A stretch of DNA of 64,000 bases, taken from NCBI RefSeq assembly GCF_900104535.1, contig NZ_LT629710.1:3631501-3695500 (forward strand), read 5' to 3'. Positions within the stretch are counted from its first letter, which is position 1; every line of letters starts with the position of its first letter. Under the pieces are notes generated by a model. It saw nothing but the letters and a program-made list of their open reading frames with translations. It was not told the origin of the DNA and searched no databases. The stretch is from Nakamurella panacisegetis (lineage in GTDB: Bacteria; Actinomycetota; Actinomycetes; Mycobacteriales; Nakamurellaceae). Below are positions 34,906 through 43,216 of this stretch, in pieces. The translations under genes were made by a program, and so were the position numbers.

Positions 34906-36633
34906 ATGCGCCCGTACCGCCGGTCCGTCCGTCCCCGCTCCGTCGTTCACGGTGCCGCCGTCGTCGCCCTGTTGATGTTGCTCGCCGCCTGCGCGACCAA
35001 CATCGCCGGATCGGCGACCATCGGTAAGGCGTCGGCCGTTTCCGGAAGCACCAGTGGCAGCGTGCCGACCGGGCCGATCACCCAGCCGAGTTCCACGCCC
35101 GGCACCTCGTCCAGCACCTCGCCCAGTGCGACGAGCACCGGTTCGGCCGGGGTCGTCCCGGCCGGGCTGGAGAAGTTCTACGGTCAGCAGCTGGACTGGG
35201 GGAGCTGCGCGAGCTACGCCACGAGCTCGGGCGACGCGTCGATCTACGCGCAGCCGGCCCTGCAATGCGCGCGGCTGACCGTCCCGATGGCCTACGACAA
35301 CCCCACCGGCGCCACGATCAAGATCGGCGTGTTGCGCAAGGTGGCCACCGACCGGTCGGCCCGCATCGGGTCGGTGATCATGAATCCGGGTGGCCCCGGC
35401 GCGTCCGGCATGTCCTTCGTGTCGCAGGTGGCCGTCTACGGGTTGGACGCCCAGCTGAACGCCCGGTTCGATCTGGTCGGGTTCGACCCCCGCGGTGTTG
35501 GATCGTCGGTTCCGTTGATCGTCTGCCAGACCGACGCCGAGCTCGACGCCACCCGGGCCCAGACGGCCCGATCGAACACGCCGGCGGCGGTGTCCGCGGC
35601 GATGGCCCAGCTGAAGGGATACGCCGCCGGCTGCGTCACCAAGACGGCCGCCGCCGGGAACGTCGACGGTAAGACCTTCCTGGCCAACGTCGGAACGCGT
35701 GACGTGGCCCGCGACATGGACGTGCTGCGGGGTGTGCTGGGCGACCCGAAGCTGACCTACGTCGGCTTCTCCTACGGCACCCGCATCGGCTACGTGTACG
35801 CCGAGGAATTCCCGAAGAACGTCAGGGCGATGATCCTGGACGGCGCGGTCGATCCGACCCGGAGCGTTTCCGAGTCGTTGGTGGAGCAGGCCAAGGGCTT
35901 CCAGCAGGCGTTCGTCACCTTCGCCACCGCTTGCGCGAAGCTCGCCGACTGCGCGCTGGGCTCTGACCCGTCCAAGGCCACCGCCGCCTTCCAGGCGATG
36001 AGCCGTCCGCTGTTGGCCAATCCGCTCAAGCTGCCCCAGGGCCGCGTCCTGTCCTACGGTGACGCGACCCTCGGTGTGGCCGAGGCGATGTATGACAACT
36101 CCAGTTGGCCCGACCTGGAGAAAGCCCTCACCGACCTGAAGGCGGGGCAGGGTGAGAAGCTGATGGCCCTGGCCGACGAGTACTACCAGCGGGACTCGTC
36201 CGGCAAGTACTCGGAGAAGCCGGACTCGTTCAACGCGATCCGCTGCGTCGACGACCCGGCCGTCACCGATCCGGCCGAAGTCATCAAGGTCAACCAGCAA
36301 GTGGCCGATGCCGCCCCGTTCGAGGACAGCGCCGACCCGGCGGCCGACATCCCCGACCTGTGCGCCTACTGGCCGGTGCCGGCGACGTTGAAGCCTGGGG
36401 CCCTGAGCGTCCCCGGGCTGCCCAAGGTGCTCGTCATCTCGACCACCGGCGACCCGGCCACGCCCTACCAGAACGGCGTCGACCTGGCCCAACAGCTCGG
36501 CGCCGACCTGCTGACCTACCAGGGCACCCGGCACGCCGCGTTCATCGTGGCCAACAGCACCTGCGTCAACTCGGCCGGCAATGCCTACCTGCTGAACCTC
36601 ACGCTCCCGGCCGCCGGGACCACGTGCAGCTGA
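34906..36633 (+). CDS. secreted lipoprotein alpha/beta hydrolase (CaeA/TAP-like, S33)
   Basis: The 575-residue protein starts with a lipoprotein signal (lipobox LLAAC, Cys29), then a Ser/Thr/Pro-rich linker. The hydrolase domain has the oxyanion segment MNPGGPGASGMSF, nucleophile GFSYGTRIG (Ser289), and the C-terminal TAP-like region with STTGDPATPYQ (Asp516) and GTRHAAF (His543). This matches actinobacterial tripeptidyl-aminopeptidase-like/carboxylesterase lipoproteins such as mycobacterial CaeA (Rv2224c), which lies near glnA2 there as here. It acts outside the membrane on peptides or esters. Its stop is four bases from the convergent ATP-grasp gene. Confidence 0.94.
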   Translation: MRPYRRSVRPRSVVHGAAVVALLMLLAACATNIAGSATIGKASAVSGSTSGSVPTGPITQPSSTPGTSSSTSPSATSTGSAGVVPAGLEKFYGQQLDWGSCASYATSSGDASIYAQPALQCARLTVPMAYDNPTGATIKIGVLRKVATDRSARIGSVIMNPGGPGASGMSFVSQVAVYGLDAQLNARFDLVGFDPRGVGSSVPLIVCQTDAELDATRAQTARSNTPAAVSAAMAQLKGYAAGCVTKTAAAGNVDGKTFLANVGTRDVARDMDVLRGVLGDPKLTYVGFSYGTRIGYVYAEEFPKNVRAMILDGAVDPTRSVSESLVEQAKGFQQAFVTFATACAKLADCALGSDPSKATAAFQAMSRPLLANPLKLPQGRVLSYGDATLGVAEAMYDNSSWPDLEKALTDLKAGQGEKLMALADEYYQRDSSGKYSEKPDSFNAIRCVDDPAVTDPAEVIKVNQQVADAAPFEDSADPAADIPDLCAYWPVPATLKPGALSVPGLPKVLVISTTGDPATPYQNGVDLAQQLGADLLTYQGTRHAAFIVANSTCVNSAGNAYLLNLTLPAAGTTCS

Positions 36634-36637
36634 CCGG

Positions 36638-37885
36638 CTAGCGCTGGTCCTCGACCCACAGGGACATGAGCCCGCGGAAGTGGGCCAGGAAACGTTCGTG
36701 CTCGGCCGCCGGGTAGGTCGCGGCCACCGTCTCGACCAGCAGCTGGTCGAAATCGGGCGAGTCGATCCAGTCCCGGACCAGAGCGGGCAGCGAGGCCAGG
36801 GAGGTGGAGCAGAACTCCCGGTACTCGTCGGCCTGGAAGTACTGGTCGGCCAGAAGGCCGTACCGGCCGAGCTTGTCGTGCCAGGACAGGTCCGGGTCGT
36901 CGGCCACGTCGAACCACTCCCGGGAGGTGGTGTCAACCCGGGGCCGGCGGTCGGTGACGGCGCAGAACACCGACCAGGAGATCAGCTGCGTGATGGCCCA
37001 CGGGAAGTAGTAGTGCAGCGACGTGACGGCGATGTCGGGGCAGGCGTTGGCGTAGTCGATGGGCTTGACCGTGGTCCCCCGGACCAACGCCTCGCAGGAG
37101 TTGAACTCCCAGCGGAAGAACGCGTTGATGGTGCGCGACAGGGTGAGGATCTCCATGCCGGCCTCGGGTTCGAGAAACGAATGCGCGACCTCGTAGCGGT
37201 CGTGCATCGGCAGTTCGGGCCGGAACTTCATGATCTTGGTCTCCGGCCCGATGGTCAGCGATCGGGCGAACGCGTCGTACGGGGAGACGGCGGCCTGCAG
37301 GTGCATCAGCATCTGGCCCGACTGGTCGTAGGCCCGGTGCAGCGTCTCGACGTCGTCGACCCGGGACACCCCGCGCCAGGCCCCGCCGTCGAACGGCTTC
37401 ATGTACATCGGGTACCCGACGCGTTCAGCCACGGTGTCGAGTTCGAACGGCAGGTTGTAGGTGTCGGCGGTGTAGGCCCACTTCTCGTGGTCGAGCGGGT
37501 TCTTGTACGGCACCAGCACGGTGGACGGGATGTCGAAGCCGAGCCGGATCATGGCGCAATAGGCGGAGTGCTTCTCCATGGCCTGGAACGTGAACGGGTT
37601 GTTCAACAGGTACGTGTCGTTGACCAGGGCCGCCTTCTTCAGCCACTCCCGGGGGTGGTAGTACCACCAGGCCAACCGGTCGATGACGAGGTCGTGCCGC
37701 ACCGGGTCCCGCAGGTCGAACGGCTCGATGGTGATCCGTTCGGTACTGACGTGGTGGTCCCTTCCGCGGTGGTGCACCGCGCCGAGGCGCCGGGTCAGGG
37801 TTTCGAAGGCGCGCGGCCAGTCGTCCTCCGTGCCCAGCAGCAATCCGATGAGGTGATTCGTCGAATCTCGTCCGGCCATCGTCAT
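36638..37885 (-). CDS. ATP-grasp family protein of an ATP-grasp/esterase cluster
   Basis: The 415-residue protein has an ATP-grasp core. MYMKPFDGGAWRGV (residues 160-173) supplies the ATP-binding lysine and glycine-rich loop, LQAAVSPYD follows, IMKFRPELPMHDRY lies in the middle, and FFRWEFNSCEALV (about 257-268) and VKPIDYANACPD carry metal-binding acidic residues. The family is RimK/carbamoyl-phosphate-like but not closely assignable; ATP-grasp enzymes ligate a carboxylate to an amine or thiol. Start ATG 37885 follows AAGGA. It is the last of three minus-strand genes after two esterases (13-base gap), a conserved but uncharacterised group. Confidence 0.88.
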   Translation of the reverse strand: MTMAGRDSTNHLIGLLLGTEDDWPRAFETLTRRLGAVHHRGRDHHVSTERITIEPFDLRDPVRHDLVIDRLAWWYYHPREWLKKAALVNDTYLLNNPFTFQAMEKHSAYCAMIRLGFDIPSTVLVPYKNPLDHEKWAYTADTYNLPFELDTVAERVGYPMYMKPFDGGAWRGVSRVDDVETLHRAYDQSGQMLMHLQAAVSPYDAFARSLTIGPETKIMKFRPELPMHDRYEVAHSFLEPEAGMEILTLSRTINAFFRWEFNSCEALVRGTTVKPIDYANACPDIAVTSLHYYFPWAITQLISWSVFCAVTDRRPRVDTTSREWFDVADDPDLSWHDKLGRYGLLADQYFQADEYREFCSTSLASLPALVRDWIDSPDFDQLLVETVAATYPAAEHERFLAHFRGLMSLWVEDQR

Positions 37886-37898
37886 GCGGGTGTCCTTC

Positions 37899-38645
37899 TC
37901 AGCCGAGGGGTGGGAGATAGGTGGCCGCCTGGGCGCGCCAGCTGGGCCAGTCGTGCGGCCACTCCGGTCCCCAGACGTGCATCTCGTGCGGGATCTGCTT
38001 GTCGCCGAGGATCGCATCCAGCTTCCGGGTCGAGGCATTCGCCCCCGTGGTGTCCTCCCACCGGCCGCTGCTGACAACCAGGGTCAGGTACAGGCTGCGC
38101 CGCAGGTGTTCCAGGTGACCGCCGTAGGTGCGGGGCAGGAACTGCACCGGATCGGTGAGGTACGTGTCGTCGTCGGAGTCGCCCCAGGCGTGCCAGGCCC
38201 ACGGGTCGTAGGCACCGGAGAAACCCACCGCCCGGTGGAAGACGTGCGCATGGCGCAGCGCGAACAGCACGGAGTGGAACGCGCCGATGGACGCGCCGGC
38301 GGTGACGATGTCGTCCCGGCCGCCGCACTGCTCGCGGATGAAGGGGACCACCGACCAGAGGATCCAGTCCTCGAACCGTCGGTGGGCGCGGGCCCGGTCA
38401 CCCTGCCGCAGGTCGCGGTTCGACCATGAGTGGTCGTCGTAGGACGGCACGCAGAAGATCTTGAGCTTGCCGTCGTCGATCGCCGGCCCGAGCGCGTCGA
38501 GCATGCCGTTGGCTTCGAACTCGGACGGCCCACCCCCCTCGGTCGGGAACCACAGGACGGGGCGCCCCCAGTGCCCGTGCACCGCGAGTTCGCGCGGGCC
38601 GTCCCACGAGGGAGCGTCCAGGTGGTGGTACTCGGTCCTCGTCAT
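37899..38645 (-). CDS. esterase family protein (COG4947-like alpha/beta hydrolase)
   Basis: The 248-residue cytoplasmic alpha/beta hydrolase has the nucleophile elbow GASIGAFHS (Ser119) and a C-terminal histidine in GPEWPHDWPSW (His231). Other conserved segments are GRPVLWFPTEGGGPSEFE and FCVPSYDDHSWSN. This pattern matches the COG4947 esterase group, which is typically encoded beside the ATP-grasp protein found here. ATG 38645 overlaps the stop of the upstream esterase gene (ATGA). The substrate is unknown; coordinated action with the ATP-grasp enzyme on one metabolite is an inference. Confidence 0.9.
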   Translation of the reverse strand: MTRTEYHHLDAPSWDGPRELAVHGHWGRPVLWFPTEGGGPSEFEANGMLDALGPAIDDGKLKIFCVPSYDDHSWSNRDLRQGDRARAHRRFEDWILWSVVPFIREQCGGRDDIVTAGASIGAFHSVLFALRHAHVFHRAVGFSGAYDPWAWHAWGDSDDDTYLTDPVQFLPRTYGGHLEHLRRSLYLTLVVSSGRWEDTTGANASTRKLDAILGDKQIPHEMHVWGPEWPHDWPSWRAQAATYLPPLG

Positions 38646-39667
38646 GACACCTGTTCCAGTAGCTGTTCGACGCCGGGGGACCAGGCGTCGCGCCATCCGA
38701 TCATGGTGTGGGCGTCGGGCACCAGGCGCAGGTCGACGCGGTATCCCTGCGCCGCCAGGGCGCGGGCCATCTGCTCGTTGTTGGCCCGGTTCTCCTCGAC
38801 GGCGCCGCAGGTGACCAGCACCGGCGTGGTCTGCCTGGCCGGCCCCTGCGTCAACTCGCGAACCGCCGCGCAGATGTGCCCGAACCGGGAGTAGCCGCTC
38901 TCCTGGGGATCGTGGACGGCCGTGAAGTAGGAACCGGATTGCAGCGCGAGCCCCTGCAGCAGCCCGGGATGCCGGCGGTGCGCCCACAACATGGACAGCG
39001 CACCCAGGCTGGCCCCCAGACCGACCGTGGCCGAGACGGCGAACCGCTCGCGGACGGCCGGCAGGATCACAGCGGACAGATGGTCGGCGTAGTCCGAACT
39101 CGCGGCGTACCAGCTGTCCCGCCGCCCGTCCGCCGGGTCCAGCAGGGCGACCCGGAACCGAAGGCGGTTGGCCGCCTGGGTCGCCCAGCGGAGCAACGAG
39201 CCGCGGGTCGCCATGTCGGTGCCGTCGTTGGCCAGCAGAAGGGGCGCCGGCGTCCGCGGGCCGAGGCCGTCGGGGGACCACACGGTCAGCGGGACCGGGT
39301 CGCCGAGGCCCCCAGCCTGGGTGCCGACGCGCAGGCGGGTGCCGGACTCCGGTCTGGACACCCAGACGGGCGGGCGATACTCCGGGAACCGGATCTCGGA
39401 CCTGTCGCCGAACGGATTGGCGACGTGGGCCGGATTCTCCGGGTCCCTGGTCCAGGCGGTCCCGCCGGCCGACCGGAGGGTGAGCCGGTACTCGAGTCGA
39501 TCGACCGCGGGCCGCGGCAAGTGCAACGCCCACTCCCCGCCGGACCGGCGGAACTCCAGGTCAGTGGGGCCGAGGGGGAAATCGACCTCGAGCCGGACGC
39601 CCTCGACGCCCCCCGTGTCCGGCAGCCGGAAGTCGACGCCGTTGGACGAGATCACGGTGCCGCGCAT
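38642..39667 (-). CDS. enterochelin-esterase-like alpha/beta hydrolase
   Basis: The 341-residue protein has an N-terminal beta-rich Ig-like domain (residues ~5-100, with GGEWALHLPRP and TRDPENPAHVANPFG) and a C-terminal hydrolase with nucleophile GLGASLGALS (Ser220) and catalytic histidine in VPDAHTMIGW (His320). This is the layout of Fes/enterochelin-esterase-like and esterase D proteins. No signal peptide is present from ATG 39667. A -10-like TACCGT sits six bases upstream, so the three-gene run probably has a leaderless promoter here. Siderophore hydrolysis is possible but unproven. Confidence 0.9.
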   Translation of the reverse strand: MRGTVISSNGVDFRLPDTGGVEGVRLEVDFPLGPTDLEFRRSGGEWALHLPRPAVDRLEYRLTLRSAGGTAWTRDPENPAHVANPFGDRSEIRFPEYRPPVWVSRPESGTRLRVGTQAGGLGDPVPLTVWSPDGLGPRTPAPLLLANDGTDMATRGSLLRWATQAANRLRFRVALLDPADGRRDSWYAASSDYADHLSAVILPAVRERFAVSATVGLGASLGALSMLWAHRRHPGLLQGLALQSGSYFTAVHDPQESGYSRFGHICAAVRELTQGPARQTTPVLVTCGAVEENRANNEQMARALAAQGYRVDLRLVPDAHTMIGWRDAWSPGVEQLLEQVS

Positions 39668-39673
39668 CCGGAC

Positions 39674-39679
39674 ACGGTA
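39674..39679 (-). promoter_or_regulatory. candidate -10 box of the ATP-grasp/esterase operon
   Basis: TACCGT on the minus strand lies six bases upstream of ATG 39667, with no ribosome-binding site between. It would drive the three-gene run. Confidence 0.45.
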
Positions 39680-39732
39680 CGCGCGCCCCGGCCGACAAGG
39701 GGCCGGGCAACAAGCCGGAAATACGGCGTACA

Positions 39733-39738
39733 TAGGGT
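39733..39738 (+). promoter_or_regulatory. candidate -10 box of glnA2
   Basis: TAGGGT lies six bases upstream of ATG 39745. This supports that start over the in-frame GTG at 39739 and points to a leaderless message. Confidence 0.5.
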
Positions 39739-39744
39739 GTGGGC

Positions 39745-41085
39745 ATGGACCGTCAGCAGCAGTTCGTCCTGCGCACCCTTGAAGAGCGGGATATCCGATT
39801 CGTCCGGCTCTGGTTCACCGACGTCCTCGGGTACCTCAAGTCGGTCGCCGTGGCCCCGGCGGAGCTCGAAGGTGCCTTCTCCGAAGGCATCGGCTTCGAC
39901 GGCAGCGCGGTCGAGGGCTACGCCCGCGTCTACGAGTCCGACATGATCGCCAAGCCCGACCCGTCCACCTTCCAGGTGCTCCCGTGGGAGACCGAGGAGG
40001 GCAAGGTCTACTCGGCCCGGATGTTCTGCGACATCACCATGCCCGACGGCAGCCCGAGCTGGGCCGACCCGCGACACGTGCTGCGCCGCGTGATGGGCGA
40101 GGCCGCCTCGATGGGTTTCACCTGCTACGTCCATCCCGAGATCGAGTTCTTCCTGATGAAGGACCTGCCCAGCGACGGGTCGGCGCCGGAGCCGGCCGAC
40201 CAGGGCGGCTTCTTCGACCAGGCGTCCCACGACGTCGCTCCGCACTTCCGGCGCCGGGCCATCGAGACCCTCGAGGCGATGGGGATCTCGGTCGAGTTCT
40301 CCCACCACGAAGGCGCACCCGGCCAGCAGGAGATCGACCTGCGCTACGCCGACGCGCTGACCATGGCCGACAACATCATGTCGTTCCGGTACGTGGTGAA
40401 GGAGGTGGCCATCACCCAGGGGGTGAAGGCGTCCTTCATGCCGAAGCCGTTCCCCGATCACCCGGGATCGGCCATGCACACCCACTTCTCGCTGTTCGAG
40501 GGTGAGACCAACGCGTTCTACGACCCGGACGACGAGTACCAGATGTCGGCCACCGGGAAGGCCTTCCTGGCCGGTGTCCTCAAGCACGCGGCCGAGATCA
40601 CCGCCGTCTCCTGCCAGTGGGTCAACTCCTACAAGCGGTTGGTGATCGGCGAGGAGGCCCCGACCACGGCGTCGTGGGGTCAGGCCAACCGGTCGGCCCT
40701 GATCCGGGTGCCGAACTATTCGCCCGGCAAGTCCTCCAGCCAGCGGATGGAGTTCCGCCTGCCCGACTCGGCCTGCAACCCGTACCTGATGTTCGCGGTC
40801 GTCATCGCGGCCGGCCTGCGTGGCATCCGGGAGGGCTACGAGTTGCCGGCCCCAGCCGAGGACGACGTGTGGTCGCTGTCCGAGACCGAGCGCCGCGCCC
40901 TCGGCTACGTCCGGCTCCCGGCGTCACTGGAGTCGGCGCTGGCCGTGATGGAGCGGTCCGAGTTCGTGCCGGAAGCGTTGGGGGAGCACGTCTTCGACTT
41001 CTTCCTGCGGAACAAGCGGGCCGAGTTCGAGGCCTATCGTCGGCAGGTCACCCCGTTCGAGCTCAAGCGGTATCTCTCGCTGTAG
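39745..41085 (+). CDS. glnA2: glutamine synthetase, GlnA2 type
   Basis: The 446-residue enzyme starts MDRQQQFVLRTLEERDIRF, like GlnA2 of M. tuberculosis (also 446 residues). Active-site segments include GFDGSAVEGYARVYESD, HPEIEFFL, GQQEIDLRYADAL, SAMHTHFSLFEG (His loop) and NRSALIRVPNY. The main adenylylation motif of classical GlnA1 is not present in the C-terminal region, as expected for this subgroup. GlnA2-type proteins act on glutamate or related compounds; in Streptomyces some relatives are gamma-glutamyl-polyamine synthetases, so glutamine production is not certain. The coding end overlaps the convergent WYL gene by 23 bases. Confidence 0.95.
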   Translation: MDRQQQFVLRTLEERDIRFVRLWFTDVLGYLKSVAVAPAELEGAFSEGIGFDGSAVEGYARVYESDMIAKPDPSTFQVLPWETEEGKVYSARMFCDITMPDGSPSWADPRHVLRRVMGEAASMGFTCYVHPEIEFFLMKDLPSDGSAPEPADQGGFFDQASHDVAPHFRRRAIETLEAMGISVEFSHHEGAPGQQEIDLRYADALTMADNIMSFRYVVKEVAITQGVKASFMPKPFPDHPGSAMHTHFSLFEGETNAFYDPDDEYQMSATGKAFLAGVLKHAAEITAVSCQWVNSYKRLVIGEEAPTTASWGQANRSALIRVPNYSPGKSSSQRMEFRLPDSACNPYLMFAVVIAAGLRGIREGYELPAPAEDDVWSLSETERRALGYVRLPASLESALAVMERSEFVPEALGEHVFDFFLRNKRAEFEAYRRQVTPFELKRYLSL

Positions 41086-42049
41086 CGCACGTAGGGCTCG
41101 CCCGGCGGTAACGGTCGGCCAGCTGCCGGACCTGTTCGACGAGCTCCGGGGGCTCGACGACGGTGAAGTCGTGCCCGAGCAGTCCCAGATGGACCGCCGT
41201 GGCCGCCGGGTCGTCGACGCCGGTGGTCAGGGTGCAGGTGTGTTCGTCGACCGGTTCGACCGTGCCGATGAACGGGTTGATCCGCTCGCGCACGACCTCG
41301 GCCGATGCGTGCACGGTGATTTTGGCCGGCCGCCGCCAGGTGGTGTTCGACACCCGCGAGGCCACATACGCCGCGATGTCCGGTTGGGGCAGGTCGCGCT
41401 CGACGAAGCGCGGTCCGTTCGGGATCTTCAGACAGATCCGGTCGACCCGGAAGGTGCGCCAGTCCGAGCGGTCCGGATCCCACGCGACCAGGTACCAGCG
41501 CCGTCCCCAGCTGACCAGACGGTGCGGGTCGGCCCTCCGGCGGGTGGCCGTTCCGTCGTGATCGGTGTAGTCGAACCGCAGTTGCTCGTGATCGCGGCAG
41601 GCAGCGGTGATGGTGACCAGGACCTCGGGGTCGACGGTGGGCCCGGTGCCGTAATAGGGGACCGGAACCGTGTAGGCCTGCAGGGTGGCGATCCGGCGGC
41701 GGAGCCGGGACGGCAGCACCTGTTCCACCTTGGCCAGGGCGCGCAGGGAGGCATCCTGGATACCGGCGATCGCGCTGCCGGTGGCACTGCGCAGGCCGAG
41801 CGTCACCGCGATCGCCTCTTCGTCGTCCAGCAGCAGTGGCGGCAGTTGCGCTCCGGCGCCCAGGCGGTAGCCACCGACGGCGCCCCGGGTCGCGTCCACC
41901 GGATAGCCGAGGGTGCGTAGCCGGTTGATGTCCGCCCGGATCGTCCGGCCGCTCACCTCCAGACGCTGCGCCAGTTCGGGTCCGGTCCAGTCGCGTGGCG
42001 TCTGCAGCAGGGAGAGCAGTTTGAGCAGGCGCGCCGAGGTGGTCAGCAT
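41063..42049 (-). CDS. WYL domain transcriptional regulator (YafY/DeoR-like)
   Basis: The 328-residue protein has an N-terminal winged HTH (LTTSARLLKLLSLLQ, GPELAQRLEVSGRTIRADINRL) followed by a helical linker and a WYL domain with RRWYLVAWDPDRSDWRTFRVDRI. WYL proteins sense ligands, often nucleic-acid or nucleotide derivatives. ATG 42049 is favoured over the GTG/ATG alternatives up to 42070 because the family begins MLTTSARLLKLL. It is divergent from the VOC gene at 42135 and may regulate it. Its 3' end is antisense to the last 23 bases of glnA2. Confidence 0.92.
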   Translation of the reverse strand: MLTTSARLLKLLSLLQTPRDWTGPELAQRLEVSGRTIRADINRLRTLGYPVDATRGAVGGYRLGAGAQLPPLLLDDEEAIAVTLGLRSATGSAIAGIQDASLRALAKVEQVLPSRLRRRIATLQAYTVPVPYYGTGPTVDPEVLVTITAACRDHEQLRFDYTDHDGTATRRRADPHRLVSWGRRWYLVAWDPDRSDWRTFRVDRICLKIPNGPRFVERDLPQPDIAAYVASRVSNTTWRRPAKITVHASAEVVRERINPFIGTVEPVDEHTCTLTTGVDDPAATAVHLGLLGHDFTVVEPPELVEQVRQLADRYRRASPTCATARDTA

Positions 42050-42134
42050 GCCGGTCAGTCTGCACCGCAATGAGGAAGCAGACCTTCCGGATTCGCTCCT
42101 AGGGTGAGATCCACCAACGAGCGAGGGAGCAGTG

Positions 42135-42506
42135 ATGGACTACAAGATCGAACTCATCATCCTGCCGGTCAGCGATGTCGATCGGGCCAAGGCCTTCTAC
42201 GTGGACCGGGTCGGTTTCCATGCCGACGTCGACCAGCGGGTCGACGAGCACACCCGTTTCGTACAGCTGACCCCACCCGGTTCGGCTTGCTCGATCGCCT
42301 TCGGCCAGGGGCTGACCGAGGCCGAGCCCGGTTCGGTCAAGGGCATCCAGGTGGTGGTGGCCGACGCCGATCGGGCCCGCGCCGAGCTGAGCGCCCGCGG
42401 GGTCGAGGTCACCGGGGTCGAGGACCAGCCGTGGGGTCGGTTCGTCCGGTTCGCCGATCCCGACGGCAACGCCTGGACCCTGCAACAGATGCCGGCCTGG
42501 CGCTGA
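42135..42506 (+). CDS. VOC superfamily protein
   Basis: A 123-residue single-module vicinal-oxygen-chelate protein: LPVSDVDRAKAFYVDRVGF, TRFVQLTPPGSACSIAFG, IQVVVADADRARAELSARG and VRFADPDGNAWTLQQM. ATG 42135 follows GAGGGAGC; the GTG at 42132 is next to it and less well placed. It is a close paralogue of the protein at 29166-29573 but lacks its inserted residues near the end. Divergence from the WYL regulator suggests that regulator controls it. The substrate is unknown. Confidence 0.93.
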   Translation: MDYKIELIILPVSDVDRAKAFYVDRVGFHADVDQRVDEHTRFVQLTPPGSACSIAFGQGLTEAEPGSVKGIQVVVADADRARAELSARGVEVTGVEDQPWGRFVRFADPDGNAWTLQQMPAWR

Positions 42507-42507
42507 A

Positions 42508-43146
42508 TCAGTTCCTGACCCGGCCGTATTCGCGGACCCGCTGCCGCACCTCCGGCGTCGCCTTGGCCAGCGACCCGGAGTCGAACGGCGGCTGCGGGTC
42601 GTACTCGGTCTCCAGTTGCGCGGCCATCGCGGCCACGTCGTCGACCAGATGCGCGATGACGGCCAGCCCCATGTCGATCCCGCTGGAGACGCCGGCGGCC
42701 GTGACGATGCGCTCGTCCCACAACGGCACCACCCGTTCACCGGTGGCCACCGCGCCCAGTGACTCCAGGACGTCGTAGACGCTCCAGTGGGTCGCCGCCG
42801 GACGCCCGGCGAGCAGTCCGGCCGCGGCCAGGACCAGGCTCCCGGAACACACCGACGTGGTCAGTCGGCTGCTGGCATGGGCCGTCCGGAGCCAGTCCAG
42901 AACCACCTGGTCGGCGATGAGTCGCCGGGAGCCGATGCCGCCGGGCATCAGCACCACGTCGGGGTGGGGGAGCTCGTCGAAGGTCGCGTCCACGGTCAGG
43001 CCGAGCATGCCGTTCTCGGTCCGGATCTCGCCGCGGGAGTGCCCGACGAAGGTGATGTCGAAGTCCGGAACCCGTTGCAGCACTTCGTAGGGTCCGATGG
43101 CGTCGAGCGCCGTCATCTGGTCGAACAACGCGATGGCCACCTGCAT
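42508..43146 (-). CDS. DJ-1/PfpI family protein
   Basis: The 212-residue protein has the DJ-1/PfpI fold: QVAIALFDQMTALDAIGPYEVLQ at the start, LMPGGIGSRRL, and the nucleophile elbow SVCSGSLVLAAAGLL, followed by ATTHW-like AATHWSVYD and VTAAGVSSGIDMGL. Related enzymes include isonitrile hydratases and glyoxalase III-like proteins. No DNA-binding domain is fused. It converges on the VOC gene (one base gap) and lies 70 bases downstream of the GlxA-type regulator gene on the same strand, whose sensor domain is of the same family. Confidence 0.92.
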   Translation of the reverse strand: MQVAIALFDQMTALDAIGPYEVLQRVPDFDITFVGHSRGEIRTENGMLGLTVDATFDELPHPDVVLMPGGIGSRRLIADQVVLDWLRTAHASSRLTTSVCSGSLVLAAAGLLAGRPAATHWSVYDVLESLGAVATGERVVPLWDERIVTAAGVSSGIDMGLAVIAHLVDDVAAMAAQLETEYDPQPPFDSGSLAKATPEVRQRVREYGRVRN

Positions 43147-43216
43147 GATCTGGGGGTCCTTTCGGGGGGTGCGGTCACGGTTTGCCGTCACGTGGGCGGA
43201 GGCGCCCGGCGTGCGT

